From: Streptomyces cadmiisoli
GTDB lineage: Bacteria > Actinomycetota > Actinomycetes > Streptomycetales > Streptomycetaceae
Length of the DNA stretch: 64,000 nt
Direction: 5' to 3'
Assembly: GCF_003261055.1 (NCBI RefSeq)
Contig: NZ_CP030073.1
Location: 1,488,001 to 1,552,000, forward strand
Below are positions 1-8,039 of the stretch, piece by piece. Position numbers and translations under genes: made by a program. The notes under the pieces are model-generated. The model was not told the DNA's origin. It saw only the letters and a program-made list of their open reading frames with translations, and searched no databases. How positions within the stretch are numbered: the first letter of the stretch is position 1; every line of letters begins with the position of its first letter.

Positions 1-231
1 CCGGCCCCCCGCGTCGTCATCGACCTCGGCGGCGTCGAGTTCTTCGACGCCTCCGGACTGCGCCTGCTGTACCGGGCCCGCACGCGCGTCCTCGCACACG
101 AGGGGCGGCTCCACCTCGTCTGCACCCACCCGCCGACCCTGCGCGTCCTGCGGGTCACCGGTCTGTCCCGGCTGCTCCCGCCGCGGCCGACGCTGGACGC
201 CGCCCTCCGGTCCGGGTCGCCTGCCGTCTGA
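1..231 (+). CDS. STAS-domain protein, C-terminal part (gene cut by window edge)
   Basis: The frame is open from base 1 to the TGA at 229-231 and encodes 76 residues. It contains the STAS-type stretch VVIDLGGVEFFDASGLRLL, with the D-A-S-G motif in which the serine is phosphorylated by the cognate anti-sigma kinase in SpoIIAA/RsbV-like anti-sigma-factor antagonists. The rest continues the STAS fold (R-L-H-L-V, then L-R-V-L-R-V-T-G-L). The N terminus lies outside the window, so additional domains cannot be excluded. Role is inferred from the family: release of a sigma factor from its anti-sigma kinase in stress or developmental signalling. No partner kinase is visible in the window. Confidence 0.75.
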   Translation, partial: PAPRVVIDLGGVEFFDASGLRLLYRARTRVLAHEGRLHLVCTHPPTLRVLRVTGLSRLLPPRPTLDAALRSGSPAV

Positions 232-392
232 GCGCCGCGCGGCAGGCGTCCACGGGCCGTACCTCACCGCGCACCGGTCCCTGACCCGCCGCGCGCTCCC
301 CCGAGCACCCGAATGAGTCGTACACAGGTCAACCGCTTGGTCTGGTCCGGGATTTGGTGGGCATGCGGTCCGTAGAAAGGAGGACCGTCGCC
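232..392. other. Intergenic region upstream of DUF4230 gene
   Basis: No gene is seen here. The only clear signal is the AAAGGAGG ribosome binding site at about 376-383 that serves the ATG at 393. An earlier in-frame ATG at 354 lacks a ribosome binding site. Confidence 0.5.
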
Positions 393-1055
393 ATGATGAC
401 TTCCATCAAGCGCCTGCCCAGGCGCCTGCCCGGCTGGGCGAAGGTGGTGAGCGCCGTCACGCTGGTGCTCGTCGTGCTGTTCGCGGGGATCCGGCTGAGC
501 GTCCTGCCGGGACTGGACGACCTGTTCGGCACGGAGACCCACGACCGCTCGGGTCCGGCCCTGCTCAAGTCGATCCAGGACATCAGCCGCTACGACGCCG
601 CCTCCGGCAACTTCCAGGTCGTGGTGGACCTGGAGAAGGACACCAAGTACCTGCCCGACGCGATCCGCGGCACCCGCACCCTCTACGTCGGCGCGGGCAC
701 GGTGGACGCCTACGTCGACCTCGGCAAGATCGGCGAGAACGACGTGACGGTCGACGAGGACCGCACCTCCGCCACGCTCCGGCTGCCGCACGCGGCACTC
801 GGCAAGCCCGCCCTGGACGCCGACCGGTCCTACGCCGTGTCGAAGCAGCGAGGACTGCTCGACCGGCTGGGCGACCTGTTCTCGGACAACCCCAACGGCG
901 AACAGGCCGTTCAGCAGCTCGCGGTGCGGCACATCCGCGACGCGGCGAAGGAGAGCGAGCTCACCGAGCGGGCCGAGACCAACACCACCGAGATGCTCGA
1001 GGGCCTGCTCGGCTCCCTCGGTTTCAAGGAGGTGCGGGTCACCTACGGGACCTGA
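393..1055 (+). CDS. DUF4230 domain membrane-anchored protein
   Basis: The ATG at 393 is preceded by AAAGGAGG with good spacing, giving 220 residues. A short basic N terminus is followed by one hydrophobic segment (about residues 16-36, VVSAVTLVLVVLFAGIRL), so it is probably anchored in the membrane with the bulk outside the cytoplasm. The body (about 60-215) has the DUF4230 pattern: an N-terminal S-I-Q-D-I-S-x-Y region, a central V-D-L-x-K beta core and a C-terminal helix ending in a short conserved strand. The biochemical role of DUF4230 is unknown. It lies upstream of a vanZ-like gene on the same strand with a 117-base gap, so co-transcription is possible but not shown. Confidence 0.75.
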   Translation: MMTSIKRLPRRLPGWAKVVSAVTLVLVVLFAGIRLSVLPGLDDLFGTETHDRSGPALLKSIQDISRYDAASGNFQVVVDLEKDTKYLPDAIRGTRTLYVGAGTVDAYVDLGKIGENDVTVDEDRTSATLRLPHAALGKPALDADRSYAVSKQRGLLDRLGDLFSDNPNGEQAVQQLAVRHIRDAAKESELTERAETNTTEMLEGLLGSLGFKEVRVTYGT

Positions 1056-1172
1056 CCCGAAGGCGGCCGGGCCGCGGGGTGGAAGCCACCCGGCCCGGCC
1101 GCGGAATCGATGCCGAGTCCGGGGGTAACCGCGCAACGACCCGGACGGGAATCTGAGAATCTGGAGGAGCAA

Positions 1173-1808
1173 ATGGCTCGTGCAGCCCTGCTGTCCCGCG
1201 TGTTGTCGCGTCCACGGCCTGCGAAGCGGCCCGCCGAAGCATCGGCCGAGCCCCGCGCCGGGGCGGGGAAGGCAAGCCGGCTGCTCCCCCGTCGACGGCC
1301 CGCGAAGCGACCCGCACAACCACCGGCCGAGCCCCGCGCCGGAGCCGGAAAGGCAGGCCGGCTGCTCCCCGGTCTCGCCCGGGCGCTGGCGACGGTGTGC
1401 GCCTTCGTCGTCATGGTGGCCTTCGCGGTCGTGCTGGCCCGGCTGACCCTCCAGCCCTCGCCCGCCTCGGAGGCGCTGACGCACAGCAACCTGCATCCCG
1501 GCAGCTCGATCCAGGCCTACCTGGACCAGCCGCAGCTGCGTGACGCCGTCAAGCAGATCGGCGGCAATCTGCTGCTCGGGGTGCCCTTCGGGGTGCTGGT
1601 GCCGATGATCGCGCCACGCGCCCGGGGGATCCTGCGCGTCCTGCTGCTCACCGCGACGGTGATGCTGATGGTGGAGCTGGCCCAGGGCGCGATGGTCACC
1701 GGCCGCGCCTTCGACATCGACGACGTCATCCTCAACACGACGGGGGCCCTGGCGGGCTATCTGCTGCTGGGTCGCCGCCTCGGCCGGGCGCTGCACGCCC
1801 GCCGCTGA
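1173..1808 (+). CDS. VanZ family membrane protein with duplicated N-terminal linker
   Basis: The ATG at 1173 follows CTGGAGGAGCAA, a strong ribosome binding site, and gives 211 residues. Residues 1-65 are a basic, Ala/Pro/Arg-rich cytoplasmic tail that contains two tandem copies of a 27-residue unit. The C-terminal half has VanZ-like membrane segments (about 72-92, 130-150, 155-175, 185-200) with the conserved N-L-L-L-G-V-P-F-G core and the D-x-x-D-V-I-x-N-T-x-G-A-x-x-G-Y signature. VanZ was named for low-level teicoplanin resistance in Tn1546, but most chromosomal VanZ-like proteins have no assigned function. Resistance should not be inferred here because no van genes are nearby. Confidence 0.8.
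   Translation: MARAALLSRVLSRPRPAKRPAEASAEPRAGAGKASRLLPRRRPAKRPAQPPAEPRAGAGKAGRLLPGLARALATVCAFVVMVAFAVVLARLTLQPSPASEALTHSNLHPGSSIQAYLDQPQLRDAVKQIGGNLLLGVPFGVLVPMIAPRARGILRVLLLTATVMLMVELAQGAMVTGRAFDIDDVILNTTGALAGYLLLGRRLGRALHARR
1209..1370 (+). repeat. 81-bp tandem duplication inside the vanZ-like gene
   Basis: Two copies with a period of 81 bp (starting at 1209 and 1290) share long identical stretches such as CCGAGCCCCGCGCCGG. At protein level the units begin RPAKRPA and end GKAxRLLP. The period is a multiple of three, so the frame is kept. The copies differ mostly by substitutions, so this is not a very recent slip. Confidence 0.85.
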
Positions 1809-1950
1809 GGCGGGTGCCCACCCCGAACTGCTGGTACGGACCAGGGTATTGACGACCCCTTACCTCATCTCTTAAATCAAGGAGACCCCTTCACCCCCCA
1901 CCCCAGTGGGCGCGCCCGCAACCTCGGGCCGCCGTACGGAAGGGAACACC

Positions 1951-3183
1951 TTGACCGCCCCACGCCTGCTCCGCAGCTGCCTGCTCGCCGCGCTGTCCGC
2001 CGTGCTCATCGCGTCCGCCGCCGTCGCGCCCGCCCGGGCCGAGCCGGCGGACGCGCGGGCCGTGACGTTCTCCGACACCTTCGACGGCCCCGTCGGCGGC
2101 GGAGTCGACTCGTCCAAGTGGCAGATCGAGACCGGCGACAACGTCAACAACCACGAGCGGCAGTTCTACACACCGGGCACCGACAACGCCGCCCTCGACG
2201 GCCAGGGCCATCTGGTGATCACGGCCCGCCGCGAGAACCCGAACAACTACCAGTGCTGGTACGGCCGTTGCGAGTACACCTCGGCCCGGCTCAACACCGC
2301 GGGGAAGTTCACCGCGCAGTACGGGCACGTCGAGGCCCGGATGAAGGTCCCGCGCGGACAGGGCATGTGGCCGGCGTTCTGGATGCTCGGCAACGACCTC
2401 GGCCAGGTCGGCTGGCCGGACTCCGGCGAGATCGACATCATGGAGAACGTCGGCTACGAACCGTCCACCGTGCACGGCACCATCCACGGCCCCGGCTACT
2501 TCGGCTCGGGCGGCATCGGCGCGGCCTACTCGCTGCCGAACGGCCAGGCCTTCGCGGACGGCTACCACACCTTCGCCGTCGACTGGGCACCCGACTCGAT
2601 CACCTGGTCCGTGGACGGGAACGTCTACCAGCGCCGCACCCCCGCCGATCTGGGCGGGCGCGCCTGGGTGTTCAACAAGCCGTTCTTCCTGATCATGAAT
2701 CTGGCGGTGGGCGGCTACTGGCCCGGCGACCCCGACGGCTCCACGGTCTTCCCGCAGCAGCTCGTGGTGGACCATGTGTCGGTCACGACCAGCGACTCCC
2801 CCACCGGCACGGCGATCAGAGGACTGGCCGGCAAGTGCGTGGACGTGGCCGGGGCGAGTTCCGCCAACGGCGCCCCCGTACAGCTCTACGACTGCAACGG
2901 CACCGGTGCGCAGCGGTGGACCGTCGGATCCGACGGGACCATCCGGGCGCTCGGCAAGTGCCTCGACGTGACCGGCAACGGCACCGCGGACGGCTCGACG
3001 GTCCAACTGTGGGACTGCACGGGCGGACCCAACCAGCGCTGGATCGTCACCGGCGCCCGCGACATCGTCAACCCGCAGGCCGACAAGTGCCTGGACGTGA
3101 CCGGCAACAACTCGGCCAACGGCACCCGGCTCCAGATCTGGACCTGCTCGGGCGGCGCCAACCAGAAGTGGACGGTCGGCTGA
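1951..3183 (+). CDS. Secreted GH16 endo-beta-1,3-glucanase-like enzyme with ricin-type lectin domain
   Basis: 410 residues from TTG 1951, chosen because AAGGGAA lies just upstream. A GTG at 1906 is in frame but has no close ribosome binding site. The signal peptide runs to about residue 30 (cleavage after A-R-A). Residues about 35-285 are a glycoside hydrolase family 16 domain with the catalytic signature E160-I-D162-I-M-E165 (nucleophile E160, acid/base E165) and flanking tryptophan-rich substrate cleft residues (G-M-W-P-A-F-W-M-L-G). Residues about 290-410 are a ricin B/CBM13 beta-trefoil with three repeats of the G-K-C-L-D-V and Q-x-W pattern. Family knowledge suggests extracellular cleavage of beta-1,3-glucans such as laminarin or fungal wall glucan. 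Substrate is inferred, since GH16 also contains agarases and carrageenases. Confidence 0.88.
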   Translation: MTAPRLLRSCLLAALSAVLIASAAVAPARAEPADARAVTFSDTFDGPVGGGVDSSKWQIETGDNVNNHERQFYTPGTDNAALDGQGHLVITARRENPNNYQCWYGRCEYTSARLNTAGKFTAQYGHVEARMKVPRGQGMWPAFWMLGNDLGQVGWPDSGEIDIMENVGYEPSTVHGTIHGPGYFGSGGIGAAYSLPNGQAFADGYHTFAVDWAPDSITWSVDGNVYQRRTPADLGGRAWVFNKPFFLIMNLAVGGYWPGDPDGSTVFPQQLVVDHVSVTTSDSPTGTAIRGLAGKCVDVAGASSANGAPVQLYDCNGTGAQRWTVGSDGTIRALGKCLDVTGNGTADGSTVQLWDCTGGPNQRWIVTGARDIVNPQADKCLDVTGNNSANGTRLQIWTCSGGANQKWTVG

Positions 3184-3199
3184 GCCGCCGCCCCCCGAT

Positions 3200-3230
3200 G
3201 CGCACCCCGGTCCGCCGGACGGGGGTGCGC
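3200..3230. terminator. Hairpin, probable terminator between convergent genes (1)
   Basis: A perfect 9-bp stem GCGCACCCC / GGGGTGCGC (3200-3208 with 3222-3230) and a 13-base loop, 17 bases after the glucanase stop codon. No T-run follows, as is usual in Streptomyces. Confidence 0.6.
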
Positions 3231-3239
3231 GGGCCCCGG

Positions 3240-3270
3240 GGCCTGTCGGACGGGAACCGTCGGACAGGCC
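3240..3270. terminator. Hairpin, probable terminator between convergent genes (2)
   Basis: An 8-bp stem GGCCTGTC / GACAGGCC (3240-3247 with 3263-3270) that ends one base before the stop codon of the leftward gene at 3271. Together with the hairpin at 3200-3230 it probably ends transcription from both directions. Confidence 0.6.
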
Positions 3271-3507
3271 CTACCGCGGTGTCCAGGTGAACTTGTCGCC
3301 GCCCACCCAGCGCACCACGTCCGGATCGTCGAGGTCGTGGATGGTGATACCGAACGCCGCGGCGGTCTCCAGCACGTCGGTGACGGCCCGTGCCGATCCC
3401 ACCACTTCACCGTCGATCTCCACGATGCGGAACGGCGGCTGCCCGGGCTGTACGCCGAGCACCATGATCCGCGGGTGGGACATGTAGGGGCTCGCGATTT
3501 CGGTCAT
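3271..3507 (-). CDS. Small conserved-looking protein of unknown function
   Basis: 78 residues from ATG 3507 to the stop at 3271-3273. The ribosome binding site is weak, and an internal ATG at residue 9 (MSHPRIMVLG) is an alternative start. The sequence is non-repetitive with ordinary composition and predicted alternating strand and helix: PRIMVLGVQPGQPPFRIVEI, then EVVGSARAVTDVLETAAAFG and a C-terminal HDLDDPDVVRWVGGDKFTWT. There is no signal peptide or membrane segment. I do not recognise a family. Support comes from codon bias, the terminator just beyond its stop and the lack of a competing frame. It converges with the glucanase gene and diverges from the PHP-domain gene. Confidence 0.6.
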   Translation of the reverse strand: MTEIASPYMSHPRIMVLGVQPGQPPFRIVEIDGEVVGSARAVTDVLETAAAFGITIHDLDDPDVVRWVGGDKFTWTPR

Positions 3508-3651
3508 GACATCGAGCGTAAGCCGGATCGGGCCGGCGCCGCCCCTCCGCATCACCCCAGGTGAGTCCGGTGTGCCGGTGCGGCCGGACGCCCCGCCGTG
3601 CGCGACCGGGTTCGCCGGGCAACGCTGGACCGGACGCCGTAGGAGGTGGCG

Positions 3652-4680
3652 ATGGATCCCGTCGACGCCCTGGAGCGGATCGCGTTCCTGCTGGAGCGGT
3701 CCCTGGCCCCGACGTACCGTGTCCGGGCCTTCCGCACGGCCGCCCGGGTGCTGAAGGAGCTGCCGCCGGACGAGGTGCGCGGGCGGGCCGCCGCCGGTTC
3801 GCTGGAGTCGCTCAAGGGTGTCGGCCCGAAGACCGCACAGGTGGTGCGGGAGGCACTGGACGGCCGGACGCCGGGCTATCTGAAGCGGCTGGAGGACGAC
3901 ACGGAGGCGGCCGGCGGACAGGCCCGGGGCGGCGGGGAGCTGCCGGCGCGGCTGCGCGGGGACTGCCATGTGCACTCCGACTGGTCGGACGGCGGCAGCC
4001 CGATCGAGGAGATGGGCCGCGCGGCAGCGGCGCTCGGGCACGCGTGGACGGCGCTGACCGACCATTCGCCGCGGCTGACGGTGGCCCGCGGGCTGTCCGC
4101 CGAGCGGCTGCGCGAGCAGCTGGACGTGGTGGCGGAGCTCAACCGGACCTGGGCCCCGTTCCGGCTGCTGACCGGCATCGAGTGCGACATCCTGGAGGAC
4201 GGTTCGCTCGACCAGGAGCCGGAGCTGCTGGAGCGGCTCGACGTCGTGGTGGTGTCCGTGCACTCCAAGCTGCGGATGGACGCCAGGTCGATGACCCGCC
4301 GCATGGTCGCCGCCGTGCGCGATCCGCACGCGGACGTCCTCGGGCACTGCACCGGACGTCTGCTGACGGGCCGGGGGCGGCCGGAGTCGGAGTTCGACGC
4401 CGACGAGGTCTTCGCCGCCTGCGCCGAGTCGGGCACGGCGGTGGAGATCAACAGCCGTCCGGAGCGGCTCGACCCGCCCCGCCGCCTGCTGCGCCGGGCC
4501 GTCGCGGCCGGCACCCTGTTCGCGATCGACACCGACGCGCACGCCCCGGGCCAGCTGGACTGGCAGATCGACGGCTGCGCGCGGGCGGAGGAGTGCGGGG
4601 TGCCGGTGGACCGCGTGGTGACGACCTGGTCCGCCGACGACCTGCTGGCCTGGACCCGGGAAGGGCAAGTTCCCCCGTGA
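3652..4680 (+). CDS. PHP-domain phosphoesterase with helix-hairpin-helix (PolX-like C-terminal half)
   Basis: 342 residues from ATG 3652, with AGGAGG five bases upstream. Residues 1-90 resemble the helical 8-kDa/HhH region of family X polymerases (LESLKGVGPKTAQVVREAL is a helix-hairpin-helix). Residues about 100-335 form a PHP domain with the metal-binding series H-V-H-S-D-W-S-D-G (about 107-115), T-D-H-S (about 139-142), a G-I-E-C-D-I-L glutamate, V-V-S-V-H-S, L-G-H-C-T-G-R and I-D-T-D-A-H. Bacterial PolX carries a nucleotidyltransferase domain between these parts, and it is absent here, so polymerase activity is not expected. A nuclease or phosphatase acting on DNA or nucleotides is the reasonable inference. 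The gene is monocistronic. Confidence 0.82.
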   Translation: MDPVDALERIAFLLERSLAPTYRVRAFRTAARVLKELPPDEVRGRAAAGSLESLKGVGPKTAQVVREALDGRTPGYLKRLEDDTEAAGGQARGGGELPARLRGDCHVHSDWSDGGSPIEEMGRAAAALGHAWTALTDHSPRLTVARGLSAERLREQLDVVAELNRTWAPFRLLTGIECDILEDGSLDQEPELLERLDVVVVSVHSKLRMDARSMTRRMVAAVRDPHADVLGHCTGRLLTGRGRPESEFDADEVFAACAESGTAVEINSRPERLDPPRRLLRRAVAAGTLFAIDTDAHAPGQLDWQIDGCARAEECGVPVDRVVTTWSADDLLAWTREGQVPP

Positions 4681-5022
4681 GCGCGCGGGCCGCGGTGACC
4701 CACGTCACCGCCGCGCGCGCCACCCGGTGGAACACCCGGTGGCGTTTTCCTGTTGAAGGAAGTGTGGGTGCGGATGGAACAGTGTCCTCGGGCCACACCA
4801 TCCGCCCGCGGGGACGATCGTCCGGCTGAAGCCCCGCGGAGCCTTTCGCCGAGAGGCGACCGCCATTCGTGCCCACCCTCTGGCCGCCCCGATCGGAATC
4901 CCCCGTCCGGTCGGGGCTTCTCTTTGCCCGTGCCCTCTTTCGCCCGCTGACCGCCCGCGTAGGCGTTCCGGCGTCCGGGTACTCGGTGCGTCCCGCCGGA
5001 GCACGCCCGAGAGGAGCCGGAA
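4681..5022. other. 342-base gene-free region with repeats upstream of epimerase gene
   Basis: No credible gene is present. The region holds a direct repeat of CACCCGGTGG (about 4721 and 4733), a small inverted repeat TTCCT/AGGAA (4747-4761), and the hairpin listed separately at 4887-4916. The length and position suggest a long 5' leader for the epimerase gene. I looked for known riboswitch cores (c-di-AMP, cobalamin, SAM, TPP) and did not recognise one. Confidence 0.5.
4887..4916 (+). terminator. Strong hairpin with pyrimidine/T-rich tail in the leader of the epimerase gene
   Basis: A 10-bp stem CCCCGATCGG / CCGGTCGGGG (4887-4896 with 4907-4916, one T-G pair) with a 10-base loop, followed by CTTCTCTTT. 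It looks like an intrinsic terminator placed 107 bases before the next start codon. It either ends transcription from the PHP gene or acts as an attenuator. Confidence 0.55.
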
Positions 5023-6051
5023 GTGAGCGACGCAGTGGGCAGCCGGGTCGTCGTCACCGGCGGCACCGGCAATGTCGGCACCAGCGTGGTGCGGCTTCTC
5101 TCGGAGGATCCGCGGGTCGGCTCCGTGCTCGGGCTGGCTCGCCGGTTCCCCCGGTGGCAGCCGCCGAGAACCGACTGGTCGGCGGTGGACATCGGGTCCG
5201 GACAGGCCGACCTCGTGAAGGAATTCCTGGGCGCCGACGCCGTGATCCATCTGGCCTGGGCGTTCCAGCCGACCCACGACCCCGCCGCGACGTGGCGCAC
5301 CAACGTGCTCGGTGGCATGCGGGTCTTCGACGCGGTGGCGGCGGCGGGCGTGCCGGCTCTGATCCACGCCTCCTCGGTGGGCGCCTACTCACCGGGCCCG
5401 AAGGATCACACCGTGGACGAGTCCTGGCCGACGCACGGCTGGCCGGACGCCGCGTACTGCCGGGAGAAGGCCTATCTCGAGCGGTCCCTGGACACCTTCG
5501 AGCGTGAGCACCCCGGGGTCCGGGTCGTGCGTATGCGGCCCGCTTTCCTGTTCAAACGCGAGTCGGCGAGCGAGCAGCGCCGGATCTTCGGCGGCCGGTT
5601 CCTGCCGGGGTCGCTGGTCCGTCCGGAGCTGCTGCCGTTCCTGCCCGACGTTCCCGGGCTGCGCGTACAGGCGCTGCACACCGACGACGCGGCCAGGGCG
5701 TACCTGCTCGCGGTCGAGTCCGACGTGCGCGGAGCCTTCAATCTCGCGGCCGAGCCGCCGGTCGACGCCCAGTTGCTGGGCTCGCTGCTCGGCAGCCGGC
5801 CGGTGCGGCTGCCCCGCACCGCGGCGCGCTCGGCGATCGCCGCCGCCTGGGGGCTGCATCTGCTGCCCGCGTCGCCGCACCTCTTCGACGCCGTCCTGCG
5901 GCTGCCGCTGATGGACTGCACGCGGGCCTTCGAGGAACTCGGTTGGCGCCCGCGGCGTACGGCGACCGAGGTGATCGAGGAGCTGCTGGAGGGGCTCCAG
6001 CAGGGGGCGGGTGCCTGGACGGAACCGATGCGGGGCCGCAAGGTCGGCTGA
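5023..6051 (+). CDS. NAD-dependent epimerase/dehydratase family protein (extended SDR)
   Basis: 342 residues from GTG 5023, with GAGGAG six bases upstream. The N-terminal Rossmann motif is V-T-G-G-T-G-N-V-G (11-19). A serine-rich strand (H-A-S-S-V-G-A-Y, 115-122) and the catalytic Y145-C-R-E-K149 follow, as in extended short-chain dehydrogenases. The C-terminal half (about 190-330) is the variable substrate-binding part, with an H-T-D-D-A-A-R-A-Y segment typical of nucleotide-sugar epimerase-like proteins. No sugar-pathway or polyketide genes are nearby, so the substrate is unknown. It is probably cytosolic. Transcription is likely independent, from the long upstream leader. Confidence 0.82.
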   Translation: MSDAVGSRVVVTGGTGNVGTSVVRLLSEDPRVGSVLGLARRFPRWQPPRTDWSAVDIGSGQADLVKEFLGADAVIHLAWAFQPTHDPAATWRTNVLGGMRVFDAVAAAGVPALIHASSVGAYSPGPKDHTVDESWPTHGWPDAAYCREKAYLERSLDTFEREHPGVRVVRMRPAFLFKRESASEQRRIFGGRFLPGSLVRPELLPFLPDVPGLRVQALHTDDAARAYLLAVESDVRGAFNLAAEPPVDAQLLGSLLGSRPVRLPRTAARSAIAAAWGLHLLPASPHLFDAVLRLPLMDCTRAFEELGWRPRRTATEVIEELLEGLQQGAGAWTEPMRGRKVG

Positions 6052-6142
6052 CCTGCCCTCCGACGGCCGGCTCGGCTGCCGGAGGTGTCGCGTCCGCGCG
6101 TCGGGCGTCCGTTCCCGGCGCCGGCTGCCGCCGCCCGCGTGG

Positions 6143-6415
6143 TCAGGCGGGTGACTCGTCGGGGTCCGGGTGCTCGGGGTGGGCGGTGGAGGACCGCGGG
6201 GCGCCCTTTCTGCCCGTGCCCGCCTCGTCCGTGTCGGGGACGTCGGAGGCGGCGGCGTCGCCGTCCTCGGCCCGTTCGTCGTCCCGCGCGCCGCGGCCGG
6301 CCGCGGGGGTGGGCACCTCCCAGGGGTCCTCGTGCTCGCCGGCCTGCTGGTCGGGCAAATCACGGGAGACGGGGTGGGGGGTGCGGCCCGGCTCCTCGTC
6401 TCGGTGGTCGCTCAC
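6143..6415 (-). CDS. Small acidic, disordered protein of unknown function
   Basis: 90 residues from GTG 6415, with AGGAAGAG upstream on the minus strand. The sequence is dominated by Asp, Glu, Pro, Arg and Thr with no hydrophobic core, so it is predicted to be unstructured. Proteins like this are common in Streptomyces and have no known role. Both neighbours leave this interval free. It lies just downstream of the ROK regulator in the same direction, with an 84-base gap. Confidence 0.5.
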   Translation of the reverse strand: MSDHRDEEPGRTPHPVSRDLPDQQAGEHEDPWEVPTPAAGRGARDDERAEDGDAAASDVPDTDEAGTGRKGAPRSSTAHPEHPDPDESPA

Positions 6416-6499
6416 GAATGGCTCTCTTCCTGTTGCCGGAGAGCACCGCGAGTACCTCGCGCCGGGGCCCCGAAACCGCTCCGAAGGCGGACCCGGCGC

Positions 6500-7828
6500 T
6501 CAGTGCGGCGAGCGCTCCTCCAGCACCGCCCGCCAGGTCGGCTGCGGCCCCTGCGGGGTGGGCTCGGGCCGGCGGCCGCCGCGGGTGAAGAAGTCGGCGA
6601 GCGGCAGGATCGCGGCGCCGACGGTGACGGCGTCCGGCCCGAGCCGGCCCAGGTCGATGGTGACCTTCTCGGCCGGGTGACGCAGGGCGTAGGCGGCGGC
6701 GTGGCGGCGTACGGCGGGCAGGAAACCGGCCCCGAGCTGGAGTCCGGCCCAGCCGCCGATGAGGATCCGCTCCGGCTGGAAGAGGTTGATGAGGTCGGAC
6801 AGTCCCGCGCCCAGGTACTCGGCCGTCTCCTCCAGCACGGCCAGCGCCACCGGGTCGGCCGTGCCGCCCTCCGGCGGGTAGGCGGCGGCCAGCATCGCGG
6901 TCAGCGCGGTCTCCTCGTCGGTGCCCCGGGGCGGATGCCCGCCCTCCTCGCGCCAGCGTTGCAGCAGCGACTCGGCGCCCGCGTACGCCTCCAGGCAGCC
7001 CAGCGCCCCGCACCGGCAGCGGCGGCCCCTGACCCGCACGGTCAGATGCCCCCACTCCACGGCCCGCCCGTGCTCCACCTCGGGGGTCACGAGACAGGCA
7101 CCGACACCGGAGCCGAACAGGACGACGACCGCGTTGCGGGCGCCGCGTCCGCCGCCGAACCACATCTCGGCCTGGCCGAGCGTCAGGGCGCCGTTGTCGA
7201 TGAAGTACGAGACGGTGTCGGGCAGCCCGGCCCCTTCCCCGCCCTGGTCGAGCCCGGCCGGCGGCCCCGCCGGGGAGCGCAGCAGCGCCTCCAGCGGGAC
7301 CGCGTCCCAGCCGATCGTCTGGCCGTGGACGACGGCGCCGCGGTCGGGGGTGCGCTCGACGATGCCCGGGACCCCGATGCCCACGCCGAGCAGCCGCTCG
7401 GGCGCGACGTCCGCGGCGGCCAGCACCTCGGCGATGCCGTCGCGGATGTGCCCGACGATCACCTCGACGTCGTAGCGCCCCTGCACCAACGGCCGTTCCG
7501 TGCGGGCCAGTTCGGTCAGGGAGAGGTCGAACAGCTCGATCCGGACCCGGGTCTCGCCGACGTCGACGCCCACCAGGTGTCCGCTGCCGGGCGCCACCCG
7601 CAGCAGGGTGCGCGGGCGGCCTCCGTCGGAGTCGACGCTGCCCGCCTCCTCGACGAGTCCGTCGGCGACCAGGTCGGCGACGACATTGCTGACGGAGCCC
7701 GAGCTCAGACCGGTGGCCGGTCCCAGCTCGAACCGGCTGAGCGGGCCGTCGAAGTACAGCCGCTGCAACACGGCCGTCCGGTTGGCCCGCCTCAGGTCGC
7801 GCACCGTGCGCCCGTTCCGCCCCGCCAT
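6500..7828 (-). CDS. ROK-family transcriptional regulator
   Basis: 442 residues from ATG 7828, behind GGAAGGAG. An upstream in-frame ATG (7867) lacks a good site. Residues about 8-75 are a MarR-like winged helix (TVRDLRRANRTAVLQRLYF, then SGSVSNVVADLVADGLV). Residues about 85-420 form a ROK/sugar-kinase fold with a nucleotide-binding V-G-V-D-V-G-E-T-R motif and the zinc signature G-H-x-x-x-x-x-x-x-x-x-C-R-C-G-A-L-G-C-L-E. ROK regulators usually repress sugar-uptake or catabolic genes and respond to a sugar or sugar phosphate. No sugar operon is adjacent, so the target is open. Autoregulation from the AT-richer patch at 7887-7910 is possible. Confidence 0.88.
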   Translation of the reverse strand: MAGRNGRTVRDLRRANRTAVLQRLYFDGPLSRFELGPATGLSSGSVSNVVADLVADGLVEEAGSVDSDGGRPRTLLRVAPGSGHLVGVDVGETRVRIELFDLSLTELARTERPLVQGRYDVEVIVGHIRDGIAEVLAAADVAPERLLGVGIGVPGIVERTPDRGAVVHGQTIGWDAVPLEALLRSPAGPPAGLDQGGEGAGLPDTVSYFIDNGALTLGQAEMWFGGGRGARNAVVVLFGSGVGACLVTPEVEHGRAVEWGHLTVRVRGRRCRCGALGCLEAYAGAESLLQRWREEGGHPPRGTDEETALTAMLAAAYPPEGGTADPVALAVLEETAEYLGAGLSDLINLFQPERILIGGWAGLQLGAGFLPAVRRHAAAYALRHPAEKVTIDLGRLGPDAVTVGAAILPLADFFTRGGRRPEPTPQGPQPTWRAVLEERSPH

Positions 7829-8039
7829 GTGGCTCCTTCCGAACCCTGTCCCCCCGGCGGCCCCCACGGCGGCCGGACCACCGAGGGGATATTACTCCAA
7901 CCCTTAATTCACGCCATGAGCGAAGAGGTGCGACACGCGGGGCGGCAGTCGGGGCGACCACATGGCGGGCGGGGCGCGGTTCGCTCCATGGGAGGTCCGG
8001 GACGTTCGATGCCTGAGGGGAAAGGGAACAGGCCAAGGG
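7829..8039. promoter_or_regulatory. Divergent promoter region between ROK regulator and FUSC-like gene
   Basis: The 211-base divergent spacer contains an unusually A+T-rich patch, GATATTACTCCAACCCTTAA (7887-7906), in otherwise G+C-rich DNA. This is the likely site of the regulator's promoter and possibly its operator. I could not define exact -35 and -10 boxes. Confidence 0.35.

Noticed and set aside
264..1796. Open frame of about 510 residues on the minus strand across the DUF4230 and vanZ-like genes
   Set aside because: Low-complexity composition and complete overlap with two well-supported genes in the other direction.
1173..1808. VanZ as a glycopeptide resistance determinant
   Set aside because: No vanHAX or vanRS genes are in the window, and most chromosomal VanZ-like proteins are not resistance genes.
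4681..5022. Riboswitch (c-di-AMP, cobalamin, SAM or TPP) in the epimerase leader
   Set aside because: None of the conserved core sequences was recognised.
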